8,896 nt of DNA, from assembly GCA_044238735.1 (NCBI GenBank), contig JBIICS010000118.1, positions 1 through 8,896 on the forward strand, in the 5' to 3' direction. The DNA is from JBIICS01 sp044238735 (lineage in GTDB: Bacteria; Bacteroidota; Bacteroidia; UBA4408). Below the pieces are notes generated by a model, which saw only the letters and a list, made by a program, of their open reading frames with translations, was not told where the DNA came from and searched no databases. The first letter of the stretch is position 1, and every line of letters starts with the position of its first letter. Both the position numbers and the translations under genes were made by a program. Below are positions 1-7,208 of this stretch, piece after piece.

Positions 1-1446
1 GATATAGATGACCCGGTTCCATTTACATTTACACAAACTATAACGCCTATAAGTGCTTGCGGAGGTACTGGTGGTATTAACGTGGTTGTTACTGGTGGAA
101 CACCCCCTATTTCTTTTGAGTTAAATAGTAATGTTGTTACTATGCCGGTTACTAATTTAGCGGAGGGCTCTTATACACTTTTAATTGAAGACGCATTAGG
201 ATGTGCGGATGCATTAAGTTTTATATTATCGGAGCCGGATACTAACTATGTTTTCGCCGGTACGGATCAAAACTTATGTATGGGAGCAGGTGGAGCACAA
301 TTAAATGCAAGTGCTCCTGTTTTGGGTAATTACACCTGGTCTCCTGTAATTGGGCTCAGTCAGTCTAATATTTCCAATCCTGTTTTAACGATAGATACCA
401 CCATAACTTATGTGGTTACTTTCACTGATAATAATAATTGTACTTATCGCGATTCGGTTCTTATAAATTCTGTGAAAATATTTTTAACTGATACTGTTAT
501 TAATTCTGCCAGTGATTGTTTTAGTGCAAACGGAGCTATCAATATAACCGTATCAGGTGGAACATCTCCCTACACTTTTTCATGGACTAATGGATCTTCA
601 ACTGAGGATATAAGCTTGGTAACTGCTGGTGCCTATACAGTTACTATTTCCGAGTCGGGTGTTTTAAATTGTTCAACAAGTTTTACATTTGATATTCCTA
701 GTGTTTTACCAGTAACGGTTAATACCTCATCTGACACCACTTATTGCTCAGGCGATTCAGTACTTTTATCCGCCAATGGTGGGGGTACTTATCTATGGAC
801 CGAAATTGGTGGCGCTTTAATTGGCACCTCAAATCCAATTTTGGTTCAACCAAACATTGGTTTAAACACTTATATTGTAACCGGTTCAAACGGATCTTGT
901 TCCGATAAAGACACCATTAATATTACGTTGCTTCCAACCCCAATAGCTGATGCAGGTGTTAATGTTGAAACACTTGAAGGAAATGCAGAACTTATTGGTG
1001 GTAATCCAACCGGACCTGCCGGTGCAACGTATAGTTGGTATCCGTCGGATGGTGTAAAAGATATTTCGTCATCAAACCCTTCTGTTAATCCATCAGAAAC
1101 TACAACCTATTATGTGTTGGTTACAAACAATTTAGGATGTAAGGCTATAGATTCTGTTCGTGTTATTGTATACCCTAGCATTATTGTTCCATCCGGATTT
1201 ACTCCTAACGGAGATGGAGCAAACGAAAAATGGATAATTGATTTTATTTATAAATATCCTGAGTCTACTGTTCAGGTTTATAACCGATGGGGGCAACTTT
1301 TATATGAATCGGCGCCAGGTTATCCCGAACCATGGGATGGAAAGTACAATGGAAATGATTTGCCAGTGGGTACCTACTATTATATAATTGACGTAAAACA
1401 GCCGTTGATTAAACCATATACAGGCCCAATAACCATAATGCGATAA
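1..1446 (+). CDS. T9SS type-B sorted surface protein with SprB-like and Ig-like repeats (5'-truncated)
   Basis: The frame is open from the first base, so the gene begins upstream; the GTG at nt 82 is internal. The 481 visible residues form a string of modules. SprB-like repeats lie at about residues 17-78 and 168-233, each with GGT-P-(I/Y) and a G-(S/A)-Y-T-(L/V) turn. Ig/PKD-like modules rich in Thr, Asn and Ser lie at about 83-158, 237-312 and 313-391, each ending in a Y-V-V/L strand and a Cys. The end (about 392-481) is a CHU_C type-B T9SS signal: FTPNGDG at 400-406, then VYNRWGQLLYES, PWDGKYNG, LPVGTYYYII and a terminal ITIMR. Such proteins are exported by Sec, cross the outer membrane by T9SS and stay at the surface or are released; many are adhesins or gliding proteins. 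The cargo role is well supported. The ligand and the full length are unknown because the N-terminus is missing. It is followed 3 nt later by a PorP/SprF gene. Confidence 0.93.
   Translation, partial: DIDDPVPFTFTQTITPISACGGTGGINVVVTGGTPPISFELNSNVVTMPVTNLAEGSYTLLIEDALGCADALSFILSEPDTNYVFAGTDQNLCMGAGGAQLNASAPVLGNYTWSPVIGLSQSNISNPVLTIDTTITYVVTFTDNNNCTYRDSVLINSVKIFLTDTVINSASDCFSANGAINITVSGGTSPYTFSWTNGSSTEDISLVTAGAYTVTISESGVLNCSTSFTFDIPSVLPVTVNTSSDTTYCSGDSVLLSANGGGTYLWTEIGGALIGTSNPILVQPNIGLNTYIVTGSNGSCSDKDTINITLLPTPIADAGVNVETLEGNAELIGGNPTGPAGATYSWYPSDGVKDISSSNPSVNPSETTTYYVLVTNNLGCKAIDSVRVIVYPSIIVPSGFTPNGDGANEKWIIDFIYKYPESTVQVYNRWGQLLYESAPGYPEPWDGKYNGNDLPVGTYYYIIDVKQPLIKPYTGPITIMR
1174..1443 (+). other. 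T9SS type-B C-terminal sorting domain (CHU_C / gliding-motility C-terminal domain)
   Basis: These codons encode the last 90 residues of the repeat protein. Family landmarks in order are VPSGFTPNGDG, a hydrophobic strand after IIDFIYKYP, YNRWGQLLYES, WDGKYNGNDLPVGTYYYII, and a short final strand ending in Arg directly before TAA. This matches the type-B rather than the type-A signal. Type-B signals generally depend on a PorP/SprF partner, which agrees with the next gene. The domain assignment is by eye from the motifs. Confidence 0.9.
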
Positions 1447-1449
1447 ATT

Positions 1450-2400
1450 ATGAAAAGTATAGTATACATATTTGTTTTGGTTTTGGGCGCTTTAGGCAGT
1501 TCTTTTGCTCAGCAAATACCCCACTATTCGCAATATTGGTTAAACGATTATGTGCTCAATCCGGCTGTTGCTGGCACAAAAAATTATATTGATGCAAAAT
1601 CAAATAATCGTTATCAATGGATAGGAATTAATGATGCTCCGCGTACATACATATTAAGTTTAAATGGTCCTATTTTAAAAGAAAAGATGGGGGTTGGTGG
1701 TTATGTATTTACAGATATTGTGGGGCCAACAAGAAGAACGGGTGGCTATGGTTCTTATGCCTACAATTTAAATCTCACCTCCGATATTAAATTGAGTTTA
1801 GGTCTTTCAGCTGGATTATTACAGTTCGCAGTGGATGCCTCTAAAATTAGCTTGAGAGATGAATTTGATCCTGCACTTAGTAATAATCTTCAGTCGGTTA
1901 TTGTTCCGGATGCTTCATTTGGTTTACTTGCCTATACAAATAAATGGTACTTTGGTGCAACAGCTAATCAATTGCTTAATAACCGGGTTAAGTTTTTTGA
2001 TAATCCGGATTTTAATAACAAGAGCAGTCGTCTTGCTCTTCATGTTACTTCAATGGCAGGATATAAATATGCTTTAAATGAATCTATAATCATTGAGCCT
2101 TCTTTATTCGTAAAATACGTCTCCCCTGTTCCGGTTCAGGTAGATATTTCGGCAAGAGGTATTTATAAAGAAAAAGTATGGGCCGGGCTTACCTATAGAA
2201 CATCTGATGCAATAGCGTTAACTATTGGATATTTAATGGGGGAAAATTTAACGTTTGGATATGCTTATGATTACGCTACTTCTAATATTCGAAACTACAG
2301 CAGTGGTACTCACGAATTAATGTTGGGAATTAGATTTAATAAACGAAGAACTCCTCCTTCCGTTGCCCCTTTGCCTTTATCAACAGCGCTAGCTAATTAA
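1450..2400 (+). CDS. PorP/SprF family type IX secretion system outer-membrane protein
   Basis: The 316-residue product has a Sec signal peptide (residues 1-20, cleaved after SSFA and before QQ). The mature N-terminus carries the family's signature: HYSQYWLNDYVLNPAVAG (25-42), RYQWIGI (54-60), and GVGGYVFTDIVGPTRRTG (81-98). Alternating polar and aromatic strands follow, as in an outer-membrane beta-barrel. HELMLGIRF (288-296) is the usual terminal strand, here followed by a Pro-rich tail of about 20 residues. PorP is an attachment or secretion component in Porphyromonas, and SprF is needed for SprB to reach the surface in Flavobacterium. Genomes carry many paralogues, often one beside each type-B cargo. 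The 3-nt gap from the upstream cargo gene suggests a shared transcript and a cargo-specific role. Whether this is the core PorP or an accessory paralogue cannot be told here; the position beside a cargo favours the accessory kind. Confidence 0.93.
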   Translation: MKSIVYIFVLVLGALGSSFAQQIPHYSQYWLNDYVLNPAVAGTKNYIDAKSNNRYQWIGINDAPRTYILSLNGPILKEKMGVGGYVFTDIVGPTRRTGGYGSYAYNLNLTSDIKLSLGLSAGLLQFAVDASKISLRDEFDPALSNNLQSVIVPDASFGLLAYTNKWYFGATANQLLNNRVKFFDNPDFNNKSSRLALHVTSMAGYKYALNESIIIEPSLFVKYVSPVPVQVDISARGIYKEKVWAGLTYRTSDAIALTIGYLMGENLTFGYAYDYATSNIRNYSSGTHELMLGIRFNKRRTPPSVAPLPLSTALAN

Positions 2401-2609
2401 TTAACCAGCTCAAAATCTTTTTATTTTTACGCAAGTTTTTTAGTTAAAATTATAATGGAGATTATTTAATCTAACCCATTATTGGGGATAAAAATTCTAA
2501 ACCCCTGTGCTCTTTTTTGCTGCACTTAAAAAATAATTTAAAATGACAATATTTAACTATTTAAAATGATTTTTTATTATTTAATTTATAAAACATTAAT
2601 TAAAAAAAA
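2401..2609. other. AT-rich intergenic region with small inverted and direct repeats
   Basis: This 209-nt gap separates the PorP/SprF gene from the LolA-like gene and must hold the end of one transcript and probably the promoter of the next. Visible elements are AGATTA-TT-TAATCT at 2459-2472; CCCA-TTAT-TGGG at 2475-2486; GGGG (2484-2487) able to pair with CCCC (2502-2505), with a T-run at 2512-2517; and a direct repeat ATTTAAAATGA at 2536-2546 and 2559-2569. I saw no convincing Bacteroidota -33/-7 pair (TTTG / TAnnTTTG), so no promoter is called. The start at 2610 follows an A9 tract rather than a Shine-Dalgarno sequence. Confidence 0.5.
2475..2517 (+). terminator. possible weak terminator with two alternative hairpins
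   Basis: CCCA (2475-2478) can pair with TGGG (2483-2486) around a TTAT loop. The same G run (2484-2487) can instead pair with CCCC (2502-2505) around a 14-nt loop, shortly before TCTTTTTT. Both stems are only four base pairs, but they are the only GC-rich stretches in a very AT-rich gap. It lies 74 nt past the PorP/SprF stop codon. It could end that transcript or sit in the leader of the next one. Low certainty. Confidence 0.25.
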
Positions 2610-3362
2610 ATGAAAATAGTATTTAAATCAGTTTTAAAAGGAATGTTGTTCCTGGGTATGTCTTCACCATTATTTGCTCAAAATGTTGAGGAAATAATTA
2701 ACTCGTATTATGAGACAATTGGAGGAAAAAAATGGGATAATGTTAACGGTTATCGCATGACAGCTAATATTGAGCAACAGGGTATGAATATTCCTGTTGA
2801 GGTTTTAAGTTTAAGAGATGGACGGTCATTAACTAAAATGACTATGATGGGAAATACCATGGTTTTACAAGCATTTGATGGTAAAACAAGCTGGAAAACA
2901 AATTTTATGACCATGCAGGCAGAAGAGAATACAGCTGAAGATTCGGAAAATATAAAAAGGGCAATTAATGAATTCCCCAGTGCGTTAGCTAATTATAAGA
3001 AGCTTGGTTACACCCCTACTTTGATGGGTAAAGAAAAAATAGATGGTACAGAGTGTTATAAAATTAAATTAGAAAAGAAGTCACAGTTAATTGATGGGAA
3101 AGAAGTCCCTAATATCGATTACTATTATTTGGATATTGAAAACAAGGTGCCTGTAGTAGTAGAAACTGAGATTAAATCGGGTGAGTTAAATGGCAAAATC
3201 TCTCAAATTAAATTAAGCGATTATCAAGAAGTTGATGGAGTATTTTTTGCATTCTCTACTGCTCAGGGATTGAAAGATGGTCAATCTCAGGTTATTCAAT
3301 TTAGTAAAATTGAAGTTAATCCAAAAGTTGATGAAAGTAAGTTTAATTTTCCAAAAAAATAA
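2610..3362 (+). CDS. periplasmic LolA/LolB-fold-like protein (outer-membrane lipoprotein-sorting-like)
   Basis: The 250-residue product begins with a clear Sec signal peptide (residues 1-23, basic start, hydrophobic core, SPLFA before Q). There is no lipobox Cys, so the mature protein should be soluble in the periplasm. The mature start (EEIINSYYETIGGKKWDNVNGYRM, within 27-50) and the strand pattern that follows (ANIEQQGM, LQAFDGKTSW, a Pro-Ser loop, then CYKIKL and DYYYLDIENKVPV) resemble proteins annotated in Bacteroidota as outer-membrane lipoprotein-sorting proteins. Their half-barrel fold binds acyl chains or other hydrophobic ligands. It is not the classical LolA by sequence, so a direct role in lipoprotein transport is only inference. 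The start is chosen because it gives the signal peptide and follows an A-rich leader. The stop lies 3 nt before the beta-propeller gene, so the two are probably one operon. Confidence 0.75.
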   Translation: MKIVFKSVLKGMLFLGMSSPLFAQNVEEIINSYYETIGGKKWDNVNGYRMTANIEQQGMNIPVEVLSLRDGRSLTKMTMMGNTMVLQAFDGKTSWKTNFMTMQAEENTAEDSENIKRAINEFPSALANYKKLGYTPTLMGKEKIDGTECYKIKLEKKSQLIDGKEVPNIDYYYLDIENKVPVVVETEIKSGELNGKISQIKLSDYQEVDGVFFAFSTAQGLKDGQSQVIQFSKIEVNPKVDESKFNFPKK

Positions 3363-3365
3363 ATC

Positions 3366-6300
3366 ATGAGGATTTTACTTATCGGAACTATACTTGCTGG
3401 ATTATATATAAATGTTACAGCTCAAGAGGCAGTTTTAAATGCTGGTGATTACTTTGGAGATTTAAAGGCCAGGCCTATAGGCCCTGCTTTAATGAGTGGT
3501 AGAATCTCTGATGTAGAATTACATCCTAAAAATACTAACGTATTGCTTGTAGGCTCTGCTGGTGGAGGAGTATGGAAATCGCAAGACGGGGGAGTTCGTT
3601 TCACCTCTATCTTTGATAACTATTGCCAATCAATTGGGGCAGTTGCTTTTGATCCTATAGATCCAGATAACATCCATTGGGTTGGAACCGGCGAAACGTG
3701 GACACGTAACAGTGTGTCATATGGCGATGGTATATACAAAACCGTTGATGGTGGAAAAAACTGGACAAAGATGGGTTTAGAAAAAACCGATCGAATAGCT
3801 TCTATCCAAATCCATCCTAAAAATCCAAATATAATCTATGTTGCTGCCTTAGGAGCCTTATGGGGAGACAGTGATGAACGAGGGGTTTATAAAACCGATG
3901 ATGGTGGAAAAACCTGGAACAAAATTCTATTTGTAAACAATAAAACCGGTTGTTCTGAGATAGTAATGGATCCTTCTAATAGTGATGTACTATATGCTGC
4001 CTTTTGGGAGTTCAGGCGTACAGCTTATTCTTTTAATTCGGGTGGATTAAATAGCGCTTTGTATAAAAGTACAGATGGTGGTAAAACATGGAATAAAATG
4101 CAAAACGGCTTACCTAAGGGAAAGCTGGGCAGGGTTGCGGTTACAATTGCGCCTTCTAATTCTTCAGTTGTATATGCAGTTATGGAGGCTGAAAAGAAAG
4201 AAGAAAGAGGATTATACCGCTCAGATGATGGGGGTCAGAATTGGAAATTTTTAAATGGCGACTTTGGATTAACTGTCCGCCCGTTTTATTTCTCTAAAAT
4301 TACAGTAGATCCCAAAAATCCGGATATACTCGTAAAGGCCGGTTTAAGTGGTTCTATCAGTAGAGATGGTGGTAAAACGTTTAAGAGCCTGGGCTCTATG
4401 CATTCCGATATTCATGATATAGTTTTTGACTATAGCAATTCAAATAGAATGTATGTATCAACCGATGGTGGTTTATACAAAAGCATGGACGGAGGTTCTA
4501 ACATGGAGATGATTGAAGATCTCCCCGTTAGTCAGTTTTATCATGTTAGCGTAGATAACCGCGATCCTTATTATGTATATGGCGGCTTACAAGATAATAA
4601 CTCCTGGTTCGGACCATCTTCCAGCCCCGGTGGTATTGAGGCCCGCGATTGGGAATTAGTTGGACAAGGAGACGGATTTAGGGTGTATCCTCATCCGGCT
4701 GATCCAAACATAGTATATTCCGAAATGCAGGGTGCTGAGGCTATTTGGCGTTTTGATGTAAAAAAACAACAAATTAAAGTAGTTAAACCCTACCCGGTGC
4801 AAGGAGACCCTAAATTACGATTTAATTGGAATGCGCCTATACTTACCAGTAAGCATTCGCCTGATCGTTTATACGTGGGCAGTCAGTTCTTACATGTGTC
4901 GGACGATAAAGGGGATAGTTGGAGAAAAATATCAGGTGATCTTACCACCAACGATAAAACAAAACAAAATCAGGAGGCTTCGGGAGGGTTATCTGCCGAT
5001 AATTCCGGTGCGGAAAATCATTGTACTATTTTTACTATCGCTGAGTCGCCTTTGTCTGATCAAATTTTATGGGTTGGAACGGATGATGGTAATTTGCAAC
5101 TCACTAAAGATGGGGGTAAAACTTGGATCAACTTAAATAAGAATATAGTGGGCTTACCTCCAAATCTATGGTGTTATCATATAGAAGCCAGTGTGCATGG
5201 TAAAGAAATTGCCTATGCTGTTTTTGAAGGACATACAGCTAATGACTATAAAGCTTATGTATTTAAAACTATAGATTTTGGCCAAACGTGGGTTTCTATT
5301 ACAACTCCGGAGATAACATCCTTTGTTCGTAACATTCAGGAAGATTATAAAAATCCTAATCTTTTATTTTTGGGTGCAGAAAATGGTTTATATATCACCT
5401 TAAACGGTGGTAAAAACTGGTCTCCTTTTACAAATAACTTTCCAAAAGTGGCGGTTCATTATTTAGAATTGCATCCACAAAAAAATGCACTAATTGCTGC
5501 TACACACGGAAGAGGAATTATTATAATTGATGATATTTCCCCCTTGCGTTCTATAAATGAAAGTTTACTTAAAACCAATCTTACTTTTTTTGATACAAAA
5601 CCTTTTACCATAAACGAGAAAAGTAATTTTGGCGGTACTGCCTTAACTAACCAGTTTGTAGGCGATAACCCTAGTTCTATTGCGCAAATTTCTTACTTTC
5701 TTCCTAAGCGTCATACTTTTGGAAAAATGACTGCAGAAATAGTAGACTTTAATGGTAAATTAGTTTCTAAACTGGAGGCTGGAAAATTAAAAGGAATAAA
5801 TACTATATACTGGGCTTTTAATGAATTGTCGCCAAAAGTAGCCAAAGGAAAGAAGTTTTCTTTTGCAACGGCTCCTACCGTTAAGTCTGGGAAATATAAA
5901 GTTAAGATTACAAAAGGTAGTGAAATTTTTGAAAAAGAAATTGAAGTACAATATGACCCTAATTCTAGTTTTACTCTCGCAGAAAGAAGTGAACAACAAA
6001 AGGTAACCAAGGAATTGTTTGATTTTATTCAAGACTTAGCCTACCTGGTTTACCAAATAGATCAATGGGACGATAAAGCAGATGAGTATTTAAAGAAAAT
6101 TAATTCGAAAGATAAGAATGTCATTAAGTTAAATTCGGAGCTGGATGCTTTGCGAAATAAGTTAGTTACAACTACTGGTGATAATTATGTTGGTTCTGCT
6201 GAGCTTCAGCTTAAAGAAAAATTAAATGATATTTATGGAAATATTGCATCTTATTATGGAGCGCCCTCTTCAACGCAAATGGAAAGTGTTGCTTCCTTAA

Positions 6301-6446
6301 CGAAAGATTTTGAAGCAGCAAAAAATACATTTAATAAGATTAATACCACCTTAATAAAATCTTTTGATACAGAATTGAAAAAAATTAAAACTATTGCGCC
6401 AACTGAAATACTTCCTTTCGAAGAGTTTTTAAAGTTAGATCAATAG
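3366..6446 (+). CDS. exported Asp-box/BNR beta-propeller protein (sortilin/VPS10-like)
   Basis: The 1026-residue product has a short Sec signal peptide (1-19, cleaved after VTA and before Q). The mature protein opens with the family's RPIGPALMSGRISDVELHP (36-54). It contains about eleven Asp-box motifs of the form (S/T)-x-D-x-G-x-x-W/F, at roughly 72-79, 126-133, 177-184, 235-242, 286-293, 332-339, 373-380 (degenerate), 512-519, 580-587, 635-642 and 678-685. These mark turns in the blades of sortilin-like or double seven-bladed propellers. The propeller ends with ATHGRGIIIIDDISPLR (712-728). Residues about 780-865 look like a beta-sandwich, and 870-1005 are mostly helical and charged. No catalytic set of a sialidase or other hydrolase is evident, and there is no T9SS signal, so it is probably periplasmic or envelope-bound and acts by binding. 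Names such as glycosyl hydrolase would over-call it. It probably shares a transcript with the LolA-like gene 3 nt upstream. Confidence 0.9.
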   Translation: MRILLIGTILAGLYINVTAQEAVLNAGDYFGDLKARPIGPALMSGRISDVELHPKNTNVLLVGSAGGGVWKSQDGGVRFTSIFDNYCQSIGAVAFDPIDPDNIHWVGTGETWTRNSVSYGDGIYKTVDGGKNWTKMGLEKTDRIASIQIHPKNPNIIYVAALGALWGDSDERGVYKTDDGGKTWNKILFVNNKTGCSEIVMDPSNSDVLYAAFWEFRRTAYSFNSGGLNSALYKSTDGGKTWNKMQNGLPKGKLGRVAVTIAPSNSSVVYAVMEAEKKEERGLYRSDDGGQNWKFLNGDFGLTVRPFYFSKITVDPKNPDILVKAGLSGSISRDGGKTFKSLGSMHSDIHDIVFDYSNSNRMYVSTDGGLYKSMDGGSNMEMIEDLPVSQFYHVSVDNRDPYYVYGGLQDNNSWFGPSSSPGGIEARDWELVGQGDGFRVYPHPADPNIVYSEMQGAEAIWRFDVKKQQIKVVKPYPVQGDPKLRFNWNAPILTSKHSPDRLYVGSQFLHVSDDKGDSWRKISGDLTTNDKTKQNQEASGGLSADNSGAENHCTIFTIAESPLSDQILWVGTDDGNLQLTKDGGKTWINLNKNIVGLPPNLWCYHIEASVHGKEIAYAVFEGHTANDYKAYVFKTIDFGQTWVSITTPEITSFVRNIQEDYKNPNLLFLGAENGLYITLNGGKNWSPFTNNFPKVAVHYLELHPQKNALIAATHGRGIIIIDDISPLRSINESLLKTNLTFFDTKPFTINEKSNFGGTALTNQFVGDNPSSIAQISYFLPKRHTFGKMTAEIVDFNGKLVSKLEAGKLKGINTIYWAFNELSPKVAKGKKFSFATAPTVKSGKYKVKITKGSEIFEKEIEVQYDPNSSFTLAERSEQQKVTKELFDFIQDLAYLVYQIDQWDDKADEYLKKINSKDKNVIKLNSELDALRNKLVTTTGDNYVGSAELQLKEKLNDIYGNIASYYGAPSSTQMESVASLTKDFEAAKNTFNKINTTLIKSFDTELKKIKTIAPTEILPFEEFLKLDQ

Positions 6447-6690
6447 TTGATTTTAAAATCTACAGTTAATTTTAAAGCATTCAACTGTTGTAAAATTTTT
6501 ATGGATAGCCTGTTTAACTTCTGTTGTTTAACTGTTGTTAAATTTAGCAGAAGTTAAATAGGTTTTTCATAATATGGATCTTAAAGAACCTAAAAACATA
6601 AATAACTTAATTACCAAAAAGATAAATCGTTATTATACTATGCTTTAAGCGATTATTGAAAGCATTAATTTAAATTTAGGATACAAAAAA
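6447..6690. other. intergenic region with terminator and DinB-like gene leader
   Basis: This 244-nt stretch starts with the perfect 12-bp palindrome GATTTTAAAATC (6449-6460), three bases after the propeller gene's stop. Next come a weak hairpin (ACAGTT at 6462-6467 with AACTGT at 6483-6488) and the strong nested hairpin described separately. The word AACTGTTGT occurs twice (6483-6491 and 6530-6538). The rest is an AT-rich leader of the DinB-like gene in which I found no convincing promoter motif. A 24-codon open frame (ATG at 6574, TAA at 6646-6648) lies in it, but nothing shows that it is translated. Confidence 0.5.
6509..6567 (+). terminator. rho-independent-type terminator with nested hairpin
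   Basis: A 15-nt left arm (6509-6523, CCTGTTTAACTTCTG) pairs with a right arm (6548-6562, CAGAAGTTAAATAGG). The only exception to Watson-Crick pairing is one G-U wobble. TTTTT follows at 6563-6567. The 24-nt loop itself contains TTTAAC (6527-6532) and GTTAAA (6537-6542), a second 6-bp stem with a TGTT loop. The T-run lies only on the + side, so the terminator should act on transcripts coming from the propeller gene, whose stop is 62 nt upstream. Read from sequence; no folding energy was calculated. Confidence 0.75.
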
Positions 6691-7143
6691 GTGAGAAAGC
6701 TACAATTATATTTAAGTGAATTAGAGGTGTATAATGAATATGCTCAATCAAAGCATTTGTCAATATCTTCAGTAACCGTTGGATGGCATATTGAGCACAC
6801 ACTTCTAGTGATACTTAAAACACTGGATTCCATGAAAAATTCTGATCCGCTTAAATATAAATGGAGGTTTAACTTGTATAGATTTATAGTTTTTTCCATT
6901 AACAGGATTCCGAGAGGTAAGGGTAAGGCCCCAACAATTGTTCAGCCTGCGAAAGAAGAAAATATTAATTTGAAGGAATTAATCGACACAACAAGAATTG
7001 CTCTGAATGAGTTTGATAACCTACATCCAAATCAATATGTTAAACACCCCGTATTTGGCTTATTGAATAAGAAACAAGCCGGCAAATTGCTGGATATTCA
7101 TACTCGGCATCATCTTTTAATATTAAATGATATTCTTAAATAA
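6691..7143 (+). CDS. DinB-fold / DUF1569-like putative metal-binding protein
   Basis: The 150-residue product is a typical length for the DinB/YfiT-like four-helix family and appears mainly helical and cytosolic. Two His clusters fit the family's metal-site layout: VGWHIEH (His33, His36) in the second helix region and DIHTRHH (His137, His140, His141) near the end. The segment PRGKGKAP (74-81) and KHPVFGLLNKKQ (118-129) resemble the DUF1569 branch. Enzymes of this fold are metal-dependent thiol transferases, but most Bacteroidota members have no known reaction, and no substrate can be inferred. The start is GTG at 6691: there is no in-frame ATG or other common start between it and the stop at 6646-6648, and the protein aligns sensibly from there. 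It stands alone between a terminator upstream and convergent hrpB downstream, 65 nt away. An inverted repeat (TATTCTT at 7131-7137, AAGAATA at 7142-7148) spans its stop codon. Confidence 0.72.
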   Translation: MRKLQLYLSELEVYNEYAQSKHLSISSVTVGWHIEHTLLVILKTLDSMKNSDPLKYKWRFNLYRFIVFSINRIPRGKGKAPTIVQPAKEENINLKELIDTTRIALNEFDNLHPNQYVKHPVFGLLNKKQAGKLLDIHTRHHLLILNDILK

Positions 7144-7148
7144 GAATA
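7131..7148. repeat. short inverted repeat across the DinB-like stop codon
   Basis: TATTCTT and AAGAATA form a 7-bp AT-only stem around an AAAT loop, and the TAA stop falls in the loop and right arm. No T-run follows in either direction, so it is at best a weak transcript end between the two convergent genes. It may be chance in AT-rich DNA. Confidence 0.3.
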
Positions 7149-7208
7149 AATCCAGAAATAATAAAAGAATAATAAAGAAGAGAACAATCGAATTACGGAT
7201 AAATGAAA
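7144..7208. other. short convergent intergenic gap
   Basis: These 65 nt lie between the stops of the DinB-like gene (+) and hrpB (-). The + strand is purine-rich (repeated AATAATAAA and AAGAAGAGA words), so the hrpB transcript would have a pyrimidine-rich 3' end. I see no GC-containing hairpin in either direction, so the termination signal for either gene is not evident. Confidence 0.5.

Noticed and set aside
82..84. GTG as start of the repeat-rich surface protein
   Set aside because: The frame is open back to nt 1 and the upstream codons complete a SprB-like repeat with its Cys at residue 20, so the gene starts before the window.
1859..2077. 72-codon + strand open frame inside the PorP/SprF gene
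   Set aside because: It overlaps a confidently identified gene in another frame and shows no recognisable protein features.
3740..4380. Recurring GATGGTGG(A/T)AAAAC-like words, suggestive of a repeat array or CRISPR
   Set aside because: Spacing is irregular and the copies vary; each encodes an Asp-box motif, so they are protein repeats.
4831..5136. 101-codon + strand open frame inside the propeller gene
   Set aside because: It is an alternative frame of Asp-box coding sequence with no domain pattern of its own.
5711..6032. Two overlapping minus-strand open frames of 99 and 81 codons
   Set aside because: Both lie antisense within the propeller gene, with low-complexity Phe/Leu/Ser content typical of reversed AT-rich coding DNA.
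3366..6446. Propeller protein as a sialidase or other glycosyl hydrolase
   Set aside because: Asp boxes are structural. I could not identify the Arg triad, Tyr and Glu expected of a sialidase active site.
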